In this document: piece after piece, positions 8,415-18,092 of the stretch
Numbering within the stretch: the first letter of the stretch is position 1
Layout of the letters: every line of letters begins with the position of its first letter
The notes under the pieces: generated by a model
What the model was told of the DNA's origin: nothing
Seen by the model: only the letters and a program-made list of their open reading frames with translations
The model's database searches: none
Made by a program: the position numbers and the translations under genes
Assembly: GCA_963925735.1 (NCBI GenBank)
Contig: CAWUUH010000005.1
Location: forward strand, 124,001-188,000
DNA: 64,000 nt
Direction of reading: 5' to 3'
Source of the DNA: UBA4582 sp013204195
GTDB lineage: Bacteria; Pseudomonadota; Gammaproteobacteria; Pseudomonadales; Azotimanducaceae

Positions 8415-9536
8415 TCACCAGGAATTCACCCTACGATACCCGCCCAGGCCCGATTCAATCAGACCGAGAATTTCCAGTTCCACTAACGTCCTGATGACTT
8501 CGTTAATAGGCACGCCGATCAGTTCGGCCAATCGGTCCTGGGCCTGAGGCTCCAGATCCAGAACATTGAGCAGTTGGGTCTGCAATGGCGTCAGCGCATC
8601 GTTGCGCTTGGAGCGCGTCTGTTCAACACTGATCATCGATTCAATAGCCAGTTCTTCCAAAACATCCTGCTCGTCAGCCGTCAGCTTTGCGCCGTCGCGC
8701 AACAGTTGGTGGCAGCCTTCACTAAGCTTGCTAAGGACCGAACCCGGTACCGCAAAAACCTCTCTGCCCTGCTCCATCGCCAGGCGCGCGGAGATCAGTG
8801 AGCCGCTCTTGAGTCGGGCTTCAACAACCAGGGTGCCTAGGCTTAGCCCCGTAACCACTCGATTGCGTTGCGGAAAATGACTGGGTGCGGCGGTAGTGCC
8901 CGGCGGGAATTCAGAAACAATCAACCCTTGTTGCTGGATCTCAGCATAAAGGCTGGCGTGCTGTGGCGGATAGACCTGGTCGGGACCAGTACCTAAGACG
9001 GCGATCGTGGCGCCGCCGCGGGCCAAACAGGCAGCATGGGCAATGCCATCGATACCCAGAGCCATGCCACTGGTAATCGCCAAACCCCGATCGACCAATT
9101 GGCCGACGAGGTGCTTAACCACAGACCGACCATACTGGGTAGGATGGCGACTACCCACAACCGCAAGCTGGGAGGCACGAAAAATCCTGAGGTCGCCGAC
9201 GCAGAATAAACCGATGGGAGGATCATCAATTTGCCGCAGCAGCGGCGGGTAATCCACCGACGTCCAATCAACGAAGAACCGGCCCGCGGCCGCGAGCCAG
9301 GCGAGATCCATTTCCACCTGTTGCTGTAACGCGGGCGCTCGCAAGCGTTCTTGCAGACGCAATGCTGCTGGGTATTTCAAGCCGCACTTTGAACCGTGCT
9401 CTGAGGCCACGAAATGGTCACAGGCAGATTCGGCATCACCCAACAGCGCCAGCAAACGATGGCACAACCGCGGCTGCACCGCAGTTGCACGAATGAGTAG
9501 TAGATGAGAGTAAATCAGCGCTTCAGTCGCTAACAC
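8415..9536 (-). CDS. dprA: DNA-processing protein DprA (Smf)
   Basis: Binds incoming single-stranded DNA during natural transformation and loads RecA. The 373-residue protein has an N-terminal helical region, the Rossmann-like domain with VVGSRHPTQYGRSV, SGMALGIDGIAH and FPQRNR, and a C-terminal winged-helix-like region (about the last 65 residues). A GTG start is used. The gene is intact, but dprA is common in bacteria not known to be competent, so it does not prove competence. The neighbour downstream of the divergent LysM gene is def, the usual smf-def context. Confidence 0.95.
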   Translation of the reverse strand: MLATEALIYSHLLLIRATAVQPRLCHRLLALLGDAESACDHFVASEHGSKCGLKYPAALRLQERLRAPALQQQVEMDLAWLAAAGRFFVDWTSVDYPPLLRQIDDPPIGLFCVGDLRIFRASQLAVVGSRHPTQYGRSVVKHLVGQLVDRGLAITSGMALGIDGIAHAACLARGGATIAVLGTGPDQVYPPQHASLYAEIQQQGLIVSEFPPGTTAAPSHFPQRNRVVTGLSLGTLVVEARLKSGSLISARLAMEQGREVFAVPGSVLSKLSEGCHQLLRDGAKLTADEQDVLEELAIESMISVEQTRSKRNDALTPLQTQLLNVLDLEPQAQDRLAELIGVPINEVIRTLVELEILGLIESGLGGYRRVNSW

Positions 9537-9620
9537 GCCAAGTGTCCATATCGGTTCGCCCCGTCAATGTTGAGGCCTTACCTTAACAACAGGAATCCGC
9601 GCCCGTCGACCGGCGACTAC

Positions 9621-10679
9621 CTAGGGGTTTTGCAGTAAATCACCGACACTCACCGGCTCTTTTGACTCTAGCACGAGACCATAGGACATTTTATCGAAGA
9701 CCCTAAAGACCATCAAAAGGCCGACTCGCTCCGCTGGCATGCGAACTTGGTCGCCCTGCATCTTGTCACGGACCATGGCACCCTGTTTAAAGATCGCGAG
9801 GACATTGCCGACCGCCAGACCCGATCGCAGGCCGCGATTTACCGTGACCACGTGGTTTTTACCCACCTGGGTGGCATTCCCGACAATCGTCATGATCGAG
9901 CCACTAACCGCTTCTGCTGGCGCGGCTGGGTAAAACATTGACTCAACCCGGCGCTCTTCGGTGGGCAACAGCCGATCGCCCAGTCTAACATCGGCCTTGA
10001 CCGCGCCTAGGCTCATGGTCACGATATCATCGTCACGCCGTAGCACCCTCGCGACGCCCAGTTCTTGGGCCTCGTAGCCAAGAATTTCTTTAGTTTCGGG
10101 GTCTTGATAAATTTGGCCGGACCGAAACACACCGTACACTGTCGTATCCTGGGCCCATTCTCCGCGCGCGTAAAATTCATCGCCAGGTCCAAAAATCAGT
10201 CGATCTGATTTATTCGCCAGAATGTACGGTGCCTGCTCCAGAGTCTGTGCTTCGACGATTCGTCCAGCATTCAGCAAGCCCGCAATAGCGTCTAAGGGGA
10301 TTGCGGGTATCGAGCTCGTCAGCGGCTCGGATCTGATCCTGGGACTGGCTTTAACGTCTCGATTGGGTACCGGCGTCAGCCGCACGGTACGGGACTCATC
10401 GCCCCGAGAGAGCCGCAACTCGGGCTCGCCGTCCACATATCGCAGCATGATCTCATCACCAGGATAAATCAGGTGTGGATTCTCAATCTCGGGGTTCACC
10501 TGCCAGATCTCCGGCCAACGCCAGGCCTCTGCCAGAAACATGGACGAAATGTCCCACAGAGTGTCACCGGGTTTAACGAGGTAGCGATCGGGATGACCGG
10601 GCTTTAGAATATCGTTGGCCGCAAGGCTGACTTGACTTAGTAGCAGGTTGACAACAACAGCGATAAGAATTTTTCGCAT
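9621..10679 (-). CDS. Secreted LysM-domain protein
   Basis: A 352-residue protein with a signal peptide (about residues 1-20) and one LysM domain at residues 33-80 (YLVKPGDTLWDIS ... IYPGDEI). LysM usually binds peptidoglycan, placing this in the periplasm. The remaining 270 residues have no motif I recognise; they look like the uncharacterised C-terminal part of the LysM protein found beside dprA/def in Pseudomonas (from memory). It lies upstream of dprA on the same strand, 84 bases away, and is divergent from def. The molecular role is unknown. Confidence 0.85.
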   Translation of the reverse strand: MRKILIAVVVNLLLSQVSLAANDILKPGHPDRYLVKPGDTLWDISSMFLAEAWRWPEIWQVNPEIENPHLIYPGDEIMLRYVDGEPELRLSRGDESRTVRLTPVPNRDVKASPRIRSEPLTSSIPAIPLDAIAGLLNAGRIVEAQTLEQAPYILANKSDRLIFGPGDEFYARGEWAQDTTVYGVFRSGQIYQDPETKEILGYEAQELGVARVLRRDDDIVTMSLGAVKADVRLGDRLLPTEERRVESMFYPAAPAEAVSGSIMTIVGNATQVGKNHVVTVNRGLRSGLAVGNVLAIFKQGAMVRDKMQGDQVRMPAERVGLLMVFRVFDKMSYGLVLESKEPVSVGDLLQNP

Positions 10680-10732
10680 AGGGCGAATCCCATCCTCAAA
10701 ACGCGTACAATATCAGGTAATTCTAGACGACA

Positions 10733-10748
10733 CATCTGTGTTCAGATG
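10733..10748. promoter_or_regulatory. Short inverted repeat between LysM gene and def
   Basis: CATCTG and CAGATG flank a four-base spacer in the 143-base region between the divergent LysM gene and def. It could be a small operator or chance. I could not find a convincing promoter pair for either gene in this gap. Confidence 0.25.
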
Positions 10749-10822
10749 AACTGAATTACCAACCTGAACATGATCTTAGCCAAATTATTTGCACAATTAT
10801 CACAGGGTTAGAACTGAACGCC

Positions 10823-11326
10823 ATGGCGCTATTAAATATCTTGGAATTCCCGGATCCCCGGTTAAGAACCGTCGCTGAGCCCGTCAAGGACGTCAACGGC
10901 AAAATCGCGACGCTGGCCGACAACATGCTCGAAACGATGTACGCGGCGCCCGGCATCGGTTTGGCTGCAAGCCAAGTAAACATGCACCTGCGGCTGCTGG
11001 TGGTGGATATTTCCGAGGATAATTCGTCACCGCTGGTGCTGATCAATCCAGAGATCATTGCACGGGAAGGCGAGATTGAAACGAGCGAAGGTTGCTTGTC
11101 TATCCCCGGTTATTTCGAGCCCGTATACCGGTCAGAAAAAATAGAAGTCACGGCCATTGACCGCGAGGGCAACCCATTTACCCTGACAGCAGACGACCTT
11201 CTGTCGGTTTGTATTCAGCATGAAATGGATCATCTCGAGGGTAAATTGTTCGTCGACTATATCTCTGATACCAAACGCCAGATGATTCGCAAAAAATTAC
11301 TCAAACAGCGCAAGTACCGTGAATAG
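10823..11326 (+). CDS. def: Peptide deformylase
   Basis: Removes the formyl group from N-terminal methionine of new proteins. The 167-residue protein carries all three family motifs: GIGLAASQ (44-51), EGCLSIPG (89-96, metal ligand Cys91) and QHEMDHLEG (metal ligands His133 and His137, catalytic Glu134). Length is typical. It is the first gene of the def-fmt-rsmB-trkA-trkH block. fmt, which adds the formyl group that def removes, starts nine bases later. Confidence 0.98.
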   Translation: MALLNILEFPDPRLRTVAEPVKDVNGKIATLADNMLETMYAAPGIGLAASQVNMHLRLLVVDISEDNSSPLVLINPEIIAREGEIETSEGCLSIPGYFEPVYRSEKIEVTAIDREGNPFTLTADDLLSVCIQHEMDHLEGKLFVDYISDTKRQMIRKKLLKQRKYRE

Positions 11327-11335
11327 GCCTGGACA

Positions 11336-12286
11336 TTGAACCTACTGTTTGCCGGGACGCCGGATTTTGCGGCTGATCATCTCAACGCGCTGATTGCCAG
11401 CGAACACCGTATTGTTGGCGTGATCACCCAGCCCGACAAACCAGGCAAGCGGGGCAAGCAAAATGTACCCTGCGCCGTTAAACGCCTGGCCGAACAACAT
11501 CAGTTGCCGGTTCTGCAGCCGCTCCGCTTGCGCCGCGGCGACATTGAACACCTGAATGTCGATCTGATGGTTGTTGTCGCGTACGGGCAAATTCTCAAAC
11601 CTGAAGTCCTCGACTATCCCCGATTGGGCTGCATCAATGTGCACGGCTCACTTCTGCCCCGTTGGCGGGGCGCGGCGCCCATCCAGCGGGCTATCCTGGC
11701 GGGCGATACTGAGTCTGGCGTCTGCATCATCCAAATGGACGCGGGGCTAGATACGGGCGACGTCTTATTGTGCGCAAAAACAGACATCGCCTCGACTGAA
11801 ACCAGCCAAAGTCTAGCCGCGAAACTCAGCGAGCTCGGCACTCGCGCGCTGCTAACAACTATCGAACAAATAGCCGCTGGCACGAATCAACCACAACCAC
11901 AGCCTAATGGGGCGACCTATGCCCACAAAATTGAGAAGCACGAAGCACAAATCGATTGGTCTGGAAAAGCCAGCGACATCGATCGAATGGTCCGTGGCTT
12001 TAACCCTGAGCCGATCGCGTTCACGGAACTCAACGGCCTCAGAATGAAGGTCTGGGCTGTCGAATGCACCAGCCCGGAGACTCTGGCATTGGCGAGCAGC
12101 ACCCAGCAGGCACAACCTGGCGAGATTCTCGCCATCTCAAAACGCGGCGTGCTCGTCGCTTGCGGCACCGATGCATTATGGTTGACCGCTGTTCAGTTAC
12201 CGCTTGGCAAGGGCAGCATCCTCACCGGTGCCGATATACTCAATGCGCGCAAAGCACTATTTGCGCCTGGCACGAAGCTTTCCTGA
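11336..12286 (+). CDS. fmt: Methionyl-tRNA formyltransferase
   Basis: Formylates initiator Met-tRNA using 10-formyl-tetrahydrofolate. The 316-residue protein shows LLFAGTPDFAA at the start, the catalytic region NVHGSLLPRWRGAAPI and MDAGLDTGD, followed by the C-terminal OB-like tRNA-binding domain. It uses a TTG start at 11336; the homologous N-terminus begins here, and no ATG fits better. The stop codon overlaps the rsmB ATG. Confidence 0.97.
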   Translation: MNLLFAGTPDFAADHLNALIASEHRIVGVITQPDKPGKRGKQNVPCAVKRLAEQHQLPVLQPLRLRRGDIEHLNVDLMVVVAYGQILKPEVLDYPRLGCINVHGSLLPRWRGAAPIQRAILAGDTESGVCIIQMDAGLDTGDVLLCAKTDIASTETSQSLAAKLSELGTRALLTTIEQIAAGTNQPQPQPNGATYAHKIEKHEAQIDWSGKASDIDRMVRGFNPEPIAFTELNGLRMKVWAVECTSPETLALASSTQQAQPGEILAISKRGVLVACGTDALWLTAVQLPLGKGSILTGADILNARKALFAPGTKLS

Positions 12287-13557
12287 TGCAAGAATACCAA
12301 TCCGCCGTTAGAGTCCTCAGCGCTGTCATCAATGATGGCAAGTCCATGGATAGCCAGTTCAATAGTGGTGATTCGCCACTGAGTAAACAAATCAGCTATG
12401 GCGTGATTCGAGACTACTATCATCTCAACGCCCTCCTCGGCCAACTGTTGAAGAAGCCGTTGACCGGCAAGAACATTAACGTGCATCTGCTCCTGTTAGC
12501 CGGCCTATATAGCGTCAACAACCTCAATCGACCTGCGCACGCCAGCGTCAATGCCACCGTGAATGCCACTAAAGGCTTGAAGCTCCCTTGGGCTAAAGGC
12601 CTGGTGAACGGCGTGCTGCGCAACTATTTGCGCAATCAGGCTGACATTGAAACCAGCATCGCGGGTGACGTACAGGCCCAATCTAACCATCCAGAGTGGC
12701 TTCTCAAGCGGATCAAGACAGCCTGGCCAGATCAGCAGGAGGCCATCATTGCTGCCAATAACGCACGGCCGCCGATGACCCTGAGAGTCAATCAACAGCG
12801 ACTCACCACCCCGGCCTATCTGGAACTTCTGACGGTCAGCAACATCAGCGCGCGTCTCGCGACCCACGCCCCCTCAGCCATCTATCTCGATGCGCCCATC
12901 AGCGTGAACCTGCTACCGGAATTCGAGCATGGCTATGCCAGCGTTCAGGACGAAGCGTCGCAACTGGCAGCCGAACTGCTAGCCCCTGCCGCAGGTATGC
13001 GAGTGCTCGACGCTTGTGCCGCGCCAGGCGGAAAAACCAGCCATATTTTAGAGTCGTTTCCCGGCATCGCGCTAACGGCCCTGGATCTTGAGGAGCACCG
13101 ATTGGTCAGTGTTGCCGAGAACTTGAAACGCCTGGGTCTCAAAGCAGACTGTATCGCCAGTGATTTGCGGGATTTTGTCCCTGCGGCGCTTTTTCATCGA
13201 ATCCTGTTGGATGCACCCTGTTCCGCAACCGGGATCATCAGGCGCCACCCAGATATTAAGTTGCTGCGCAGAAATTCAGATATTGATAAGCTGGCGACTA
13301 CGCAGCTTGAGCTACTCAACGCCGCTTGGGCAATGCTAGCCCCTGGCGGCATTTTGGTCTATTCAACTTGCTCGATATTGCCCACTGAAAATGAAGATGT
13401 CATGCGACAATTTTGTAATGCGACTACTGACGCAGTCTTGATGCCTATTGACGCCGAATGGGGCCAAGACCAGGCGTATGGAAGGCAACTACTGCCCGAT
13501 TTGCTCGGGCACGATGGGTTTTACTATTCGAGAATCGCCAAGGCCATACAGCCATGA
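12286..13557 (+). CDS. rsmB: 16S rRNA (cytosine-967-C5)-methyltransferase
   Basis: Methylates C967 of 16S rRNA. The 423-residue protein has an N-terminal NusB-like RNA-binding domain (about 1-135) and a SAM-dependent methyltransferase domain with DACAAPGGKTSH, LDAPCSATGIIRRHPD and YSTCSILPTENE, which supplies the two catalytic-cycle cysteines. The start ATG at 12286-12288 overlaps the fmt stop; the frame is open upstream, but that would lie inside fmt. Its stop overlaps the trkA start (ATGA). Confidence 0.96.
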   Translation: MQEYQSAVRVLSAVINDGKSMDSQFNSGDSPLSKQISYGVIRDYYHLNALLGQLLKKPLTGKNINVHLLLLAGLYSVNNLNRPAHASVNATVNATKGLKLPWAKGLVNGVLRNYLRNQADIETSIAGDVQAQSNHPEWLLKRIKTAWPDQQEAIIAANNARPPMTLRVNQQRLTTPAYLELLTVSNISARLATHAPSAIYLDAPISVNLLPEFEHGYASVQDEASQLAAELLAPAAGMRVLDACAAPGGKTSHILESFPGIALTALDLEEHRLVSVAENLKRLGLKADCIASDLRDFVPAALFHRILLDAPCSATGIIRRHPDIKLLRRNSDIDKLATTQLELLNAAWAMLAPGGILVYSTCSILPTENEDVMRQFCNATTDAVLMPIDAEWGQDQAYGRQLLPDLLGHDGFYYSRIAKAIQP

Positions 13558-14924
13558 AAATCATCATTCTCGGTGCCGGCGAAGTTGGTGGCAACCTTGC
13601 CCAAAATCTCACAAAAGAAGCCAGTGATATTACCGTCGTTGACCATGATGCTGATCGCTTGAGAGCGTTGCAGGATCGCTTTGATATTCGAACAGTTCGT
13701 GGCATGGGGTCTCATCCAGACGTACTGCGCCAAGCCGGCGCCGAAGATGCGGACATGCTCATTGCCGTAACTAATAGCGATGAAGTGAATATGGTGGCTT
13801 GTCAGGTCGCCTATTCTGTCTTTCATACACCGACAAAAATCGCGCGTATTCGCTCAACCACGTATCTTGAATATGGCATTTTTCGTAATGAAGCCATGCC
13901 AGTCGACTTTCTGGTCAATCCAGAACAAATTGTGACTCATGATATTTGCCGTCTGATCGACAACCCTGGCGCGCTTCAGGTGATGGATTTCGCTGACGGC
14001 CAGGTCCAGCTTGTGGGTATCAAAGCCCATTATGGTGGCCCCTTGATAGATCAGGAGTTGCGTTACCTACGTCAGCACATGCCCACCGTTGATACTCGCG
14101 TCGCGGCGATCTTTCGCAAGAATCGGCCGATTATTCCTCAGGGCAACACCGTGATCGAGGCTGACGACGAAGTGTTTTTTATTGCCGCCGCCGGTGATAT
14201 CCAAGCGGTCATGAGTGAAATGCGCCGAACCGAACGACCCAACCGCCGCCTGATTATTGCCGGTGGCGGGCATATCGGCCTTGGGCTGGCTCGAGCGCTA
14301 GAGCATCGTTACGGTGTCCGGGTCATAGAGCGCAGTCGCCAACGTTGCTACGAGTTGTCAGAGTCTCTGGACAGGGCCATCGTTCTGGCGGGGGATGCCT
14401 CCGACAGAGAGCTTCTGCTGGAAGAAAACATAGAAGAAACCGATGTGTTTTGCGCTGTGACTAACGATGACGAGGCCAACATCATGTCCGCGATGTTGGC
14501 GAAAAGCCTAGGCGCCCGCAAGGTGATCGCGTTGATCAATAACCCCGCTTACGTTGACTTGATCGAGGGAAGCACTATCGATATCGCGATTTCTCCACAA
14601 CAAGCGACCCTTGGTAGTATTCTCACTCACATCCGTCGTGGTGACGTGGTCAAGGTTCACTCTCTGCGTCGAGGTGCCGCCGAGGCGATTGAAGCTATCG
14701 CCCACGGCGATCGCAGAAGCTCAAAGGTCGTGGGTAGAAAAATCGAGGAAATCGATTTGCCACCGGGCGCCAATATCGGCGCCATCGTCAGAGGTCGCGA
14801 CGTCATCATCGCCCATGATGATGTCGTCGTTGAGCCTGATGATCATGTCATCCTGTTTCTGGTCGACAAGAGCCGGATCCGCGAGGTCGAAAAGCTGTTT
14901 CAGGCACCCTTCACTTTTTTCTGA
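13554..14924 (+). CDS. trkA: Trk potassium uptake regulatory protein TrkA
   Basis: Peripheral NAD(H)-binding regulatory subunit of the Trk K+ uptake system. The 456-residue protein holds two tandem RCK units. Rossmann motifs are GAGEVGGNLAQNL at residues 7-19 and GGGHIGLGLARAL at about 239-251, each followed by an RCK_C domain. I start at the ATG at 13554, which overlaps the rsmB stop (ATGA) and gives the canonical MKIIILGAG. The channel subunit gene starts ten bases after the stop. Confidence 0.97.
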   Translation: MKIIILGAGEVGGNLAQNLTKEASDITVVDHDADRLRALQDRFDIRTVRGMGSHPDVLRQAGAEDADMLIAVTNSDEVNMVACQVAYSVFHTPTKIARIRSTTYLEYGIFRNEAMPVDFLVNPEQIVTHDICRLIDNPGALQVMDFADGQVQLVGIKAHYGGPLIDQELRYLRQHMPTVDTRVAAIFRKNRPIIPQGNTVIEADDEVFFIAAAGDIQAVMSEMRRTERPNRRLIIAGGGHIGLGLARALEHRYGVRVIERSRQRCYELSESLDRAIVLAGDASDRELLLEENIEETDVFCAVTNDDEANIMSAMLAKSLGARKVIALINNPAYVDLIEGSTIDIAISPQQATLGSILTHIRRGDVVKVHSLRRGAAEAIEAIAHGDRRSSKVVGRKIEEIDLPPGANIGAIVRGRDVIIAHDDVVVEPDDHVILFLVDKSRIREVEKLFQAPFTFF

Positions 14925-14933
14925 CGGTAACCC

Positions 14934-16382
14934 ATGCATATTCAGATTGCCTTCAGAATACTCGGTAGCCTCCTGATGATCTTCAGCTTGACCATGCTGC
15001 CGCCAATTCTGGTTTCATGGTTATTTGCCGACGGCGTCAGCATTATCTTTATCGATACCTTCGTCTTGACGTTTTCCGCGGGTGCGGTCTTATTCGGCCT
15101 GTTTCGAAAACACCAACAGGAAATGCGGACCAAGGACGGCTTTCTTATCACATTTTTATTTTATATGGCGCTGGGATGCTTTGGCGCGATTCCCATGGTC
15201 CAAGAAAGTGGTATCAACCTAAGCTGGGCAGACGCACTGTTCGAATCTTTTTCCGGGCTCACCACCACTGGCGCAACCGTCATTACCGGTATCGATGATT
15301 TACCCGCCTCGATTCTGTTTTATCGCCAACAACTACAGTGGCTCGGCGGTATGGGTATCATCGTTCTCGCTGTAGCCATACTCCCGATGCTCGGCATTGG
15401 TGGAATGCAGCTCTATCGGGCTGAAACACCCGGACCATTAAAGGACAGCAAGCTCACCCCGAGAATCAAACAAACGGCGGTCGCTCTGTGGTCTATTTAT
15501 ATTGGTCTCACCGTAGCCTGTGCCGCCGCTTACTGGATCGCGGGCATGTCCTTGTTCGATGCGATCTGTCACAGTTTTTCTACTATCGCCATCGGCGGTT
15601 TTTCAACCCACGATGCGAGCATCGGGTACTTCGACTCTGTGGCGATCGAGATGGTCGCGATCTTTTTTATGGCCCTTGCGGGCATCAATTTCGGGCTGCA
15701 TTTTTTTGGCTGGAAGGAACGTACCGTATTGCACTACCTTCGCGACGATGAGGTCCTCTTCTACCTGTTGTTGCTGATCATTGGCACGGTTATCGTCACT
15801 GCTGGTCTCGTGTCATTCGGTACCTACGAGGTGCCTACCGCATTTCGGTTTGCCGCTTTTGAAGTAGTCTCCATTTTCACAACCACCGGCTTCGCGACTG
15901 CGGATTTCAGTACCTGGCCAAACATGCTGCCGTATCTAGTATTTTTGGGCGCATTTACCGGCGCGTGTGCCGGATCTACCGGCGGCGGCATGAAAGTCAT
16001 GCGGGTCATGCTGATCTGCAAGCAGGGCATTCGTGAGATTCATCGCTTGATTCATCCCAATGCGATCTTCCCCATCAAACTCAATCGCCGACCGGTCTCT
16101 GCGGGGGTTATTGAATCTGTTTGGGGGTTCTTCTCCATCTACGTGGTGATTTTCTTGTTTATGCTACTGGCCATGATGGCCTGCGGCCTGGATTTCAGTA
16201 GCGCGTTTTCCGCGGTTGGTGCGACCATTAATAATCTTGGGCCAGGCCTTGGCAGCGTCGCATATCATTATGGTGATATCAGCGATACGGCGAAGCTCAT
16301 CCTGTGCTTTTCCATGATGCTCGGTCGCCTCGAAATTTTTACGTTGCTGGTGCTGTTTACTCCCATGTTCTGGCGCAAATAG
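14934..16382 (+). CDS. trkH: Trk-type potassium transporter membrane subunit
   Basis: K+-translocating inner-membrane subunit partnering TrkA. The 482-residue polytopic protein has the four pore-loop signatures of the superfamily: LTTTGATVITG, TIAIGGFSTH, TTTGFATADF and ATINNLGPG. Each includes the filter glycine. It lies immediately after trkA, so regulator and channel are made together. TrkH and TrkI cannot be told apart by eye; the arrangement next to trkA favours the main Trk channel. Confidence 0.94.
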   Translation: MHIQIAFRILGSLLMIFSLTMLPPILVSWLFADGVSIIFIDTFVLTFSAGAVLFGLFRKHQQEMRTKDGFLITFLFYMALGCFGAIPMVQESGINLSWADALFESFSGLTTTGATVITGIDDLPASILFYRQQLQWLGGMGIIVLAVAILPMLGIGGMQLYRAETPGPLKDSKLTPRIKQTAVALWSIYIGLTVACAAAYWIAGMSLFDAICHSFSTIAIGGFSTHDASIGYFDSVAIEMVAIFFMALAGINFGLHFFGWKERTVLHYLRDDEVLFYLLLLIIGTVIVTAGLVSFGTYEVPTAFRFAAFEVVSIFTTTGFATADFSTWPNMLPYLVFLGAFTGACAGSTGGGMKVMRVMLICKQGIREIHRLIHPNAIFPIKLNRRPVSAGVIESVWGFFSIYVVIFLFMLLAMMACGLDFSSAFSAVGATINNLGPGLGSVAYHYGDISDTAKLILCFSMMLGRLEIFTLLVLFTPMFWRK

Positions 16383-16420
16383 CGTCTAGGCGACCTGAAT
16401 AATTCACGGTATCCCATGAC

Positions 16421-17332
16421 TCAGTAGAGTGGCACGCTGCCTTCGGGGTAGCGGCGGAAGCGCTTGTACTCCCACTGGTATTGGTCAGGATCGATCCGCA
16501 CACATTGTTCAATGCTCTTATTGACGCCCAGCATGGATTGCAGGGGATCATCCGCGTACACCTGGGCATCAGGAAGCCCGAATCGAATCGTAAAACCTTG
16601 CCCGGCAGGTTCACGAATAACTACGCAAGTGACAACCCTGGCTCCGGTTTTTCGGATCAAACGGCTCAGCAGTCGGTCAGTGAACGCTGGCCGACCAAAA
16701 AACGGCACGAACTCACCGCTGCTCGGCACCTGATCTGGCAATATGGTGACGACGCGACCTTCTTGTAAGCGCCGATACAATTGCGCGACACCAGCACGGT
16801 TAGTCGGCACCATTTCATTCCCAAAGTTCTTTCGTACGGCGGCCATGACCGGCCGCAGATAGGCCTTCTCCGGGGGCTGATATAAGGCCGTCATAGGCTG
16901 CCGACGCGCGAAAAAAACATTGAGCAGCTCCCAATTACCAAAGTGGGGCAACAGGACAACAACGCCTTTGCTCAGCGCTAAGGCCTCATCTAGAAGGGAT
17001 TCGCCTTCCACTTTATTGATCCACCGGTCGATTCTACGCCGCGACCCGAGCCAAATAGCCGGCGTCTCCATGATCGTCTGCCCCATGTGTTGCAGGCTGG
17101 ATTTAACAAGATGGTCCGGCTTCACTTCAGCGGAAAACATACCGCAGGCTCGAAGATTTATCGCTGTCACCTTCGCTGCACGGGTCTTAAACCAGACCAG
17201 GCTGTGACCCAGACGCCGACCGAGCCACTGGCTCAGTCCCAGGGGTAGACTAGCTAAACCAAACAACAGCAGCCGCACCAGCATGACAGCGATTGGATTG
17301 GGCGGTGGACCTTCAGGGATCTCAATGCTCAT
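16421..17332 (-). CDS. Lipid A late acyltransferase family protein (LpxL/HtrB-like)
   Basis: A 303-residue protein of the lysophospholipid/lipid A acyltransferase family, which adds secondary acyl chains to lipid A at the inner membrane. It has an N-terminal hydrophobic segment (about 14-34) and the catalytic signature HFGNWE; further on is LPDQVPSSGEFVPFFG, typical of the family. I use the ATG at 17330-17332, which overlaps the tag stop (ATGA). A Pseudomonas homologue sits next to tag (from memory). Which acyl position or chain it uses cannot be seen. Confidence 0.85.
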   Translation of the reverse strand: MSIEIPEGPPPNPIAVMLVRLLLFGLASLPLGLSQWLGRRLGHSLVWFKTRAAKVTAINLRACGMFSAEVKPDHLVKSSLQHMGQTIMETPAIWLGSRRRIDRWINKVEGESLLDEALALSKGVVVLLPHFGNWELLNVFFARRQPMTALYQPPEKAYLRPVMAAVRKNFGNEMVPTNRAGVAQLYRRLQEGRVVTILPDQVPSSGEFVPFFGRPAFTDRLLSRLIRKTGARVVTCVVIREPAGQGFTIRFGLPDAQVYADDPLQSMLGVNKSIEQCVRIDPDQYQWEYKRFRRYPEGSVPLY

Positions 17333-17916
17333 GGACAGGCAACTGCGCATTCGCGATGGCGGTGGCAGGACACTAGATGGTCATTCACCATGCCGGTCGC
17401 CTGCATCAGCGCGTAGCAGATCGTGGTGCCGACAAATTTAAAACCATCAGCCTTTAAACGCTTACTCAACGCATCTGACACGACGGTATGAGCCGGTACA
17501 TCAGCGATCGAAACGAAATGATTTTGGATCGGTCGGCCATCCACACAATCCCAAAGATAATCCTTAAACTGACGGCCAGACTCTAAAATGGCCAGATAGC
17601 TGCGGGCATTCGTGACGCAACTATCAATTTTCAGGCGATTTCGCACGATGCCGGCATTGCTGAGCAACTCGGCTTTCTTTTGGTCACCGTAACGAGCAAT
17701 CAGTTCTGGATCAAATCCGTCTAAAGCCAGACGATAGTTCTCTTGTTTACGCAGAATGGTGATCCAGCTAAGTCCGGCCTGAGCGCCTTCCAGCAACAAA
17801 AATTCGAACAGAACTCGGTCGTCAAACTCTGGATAACCCCAGACCTTGTCATGATAATGTCGATAGAGTGCGTCACCTTGACACCAATCACACCGAACCA
17901 AATCATCTGTTGCCAT
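17329..17916 (-). CDS. tag: DNA-3-methyladenine glycosylase I
   Basis: Base-excision enzyme that removes 3-methyladenine from alkylated DNA. The 195-residue protein has the zinc-binding N-terminal RCDWC, DKVWG, and the family core QAGLSWITILRKQENYR, with a C-terminal cysteine/histidine cluster (HLVSCHRH). I start at the ATG at 17914-17916 because GGAGGGG lies seven bases upstream; a longer frame to 17958 lacks this. Overlaps the downstream acyltransferase gene by four bases. Confidence 0.95.
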   Translation of the reverse strand: MATDDLVRCDWCQGDALYRHYHDKVWGYPEFDDRVLFEFLLLEGAQAGLSWITILRKQENYRLALDGFDPELIARYGDQKKAELLSNAGIVRNRLKIDSCVTNARSYLAILESGRQFKDYLWDCVDGRPIQNHFVSIADVPAHTVVSDALSKRLKADGFKFVGTTICYALMQATGMVNDHLVSCHRHRECAVACP

Positions 17917-18092
17917 CGATAGCCCCTCCGGGTTTTGCAGATCCAATGCTGACATCAAGCCTCCGGTGACACCACCCCACCATCAACTGCCATTCTACCG
18001 TACTTTATCGTCACGAACATTCGCCCACGCCAATGGCCATAACGCCCACTCGTTCGGTATACTGGGGCCCATTTTGACGTTAGGGCAGATAC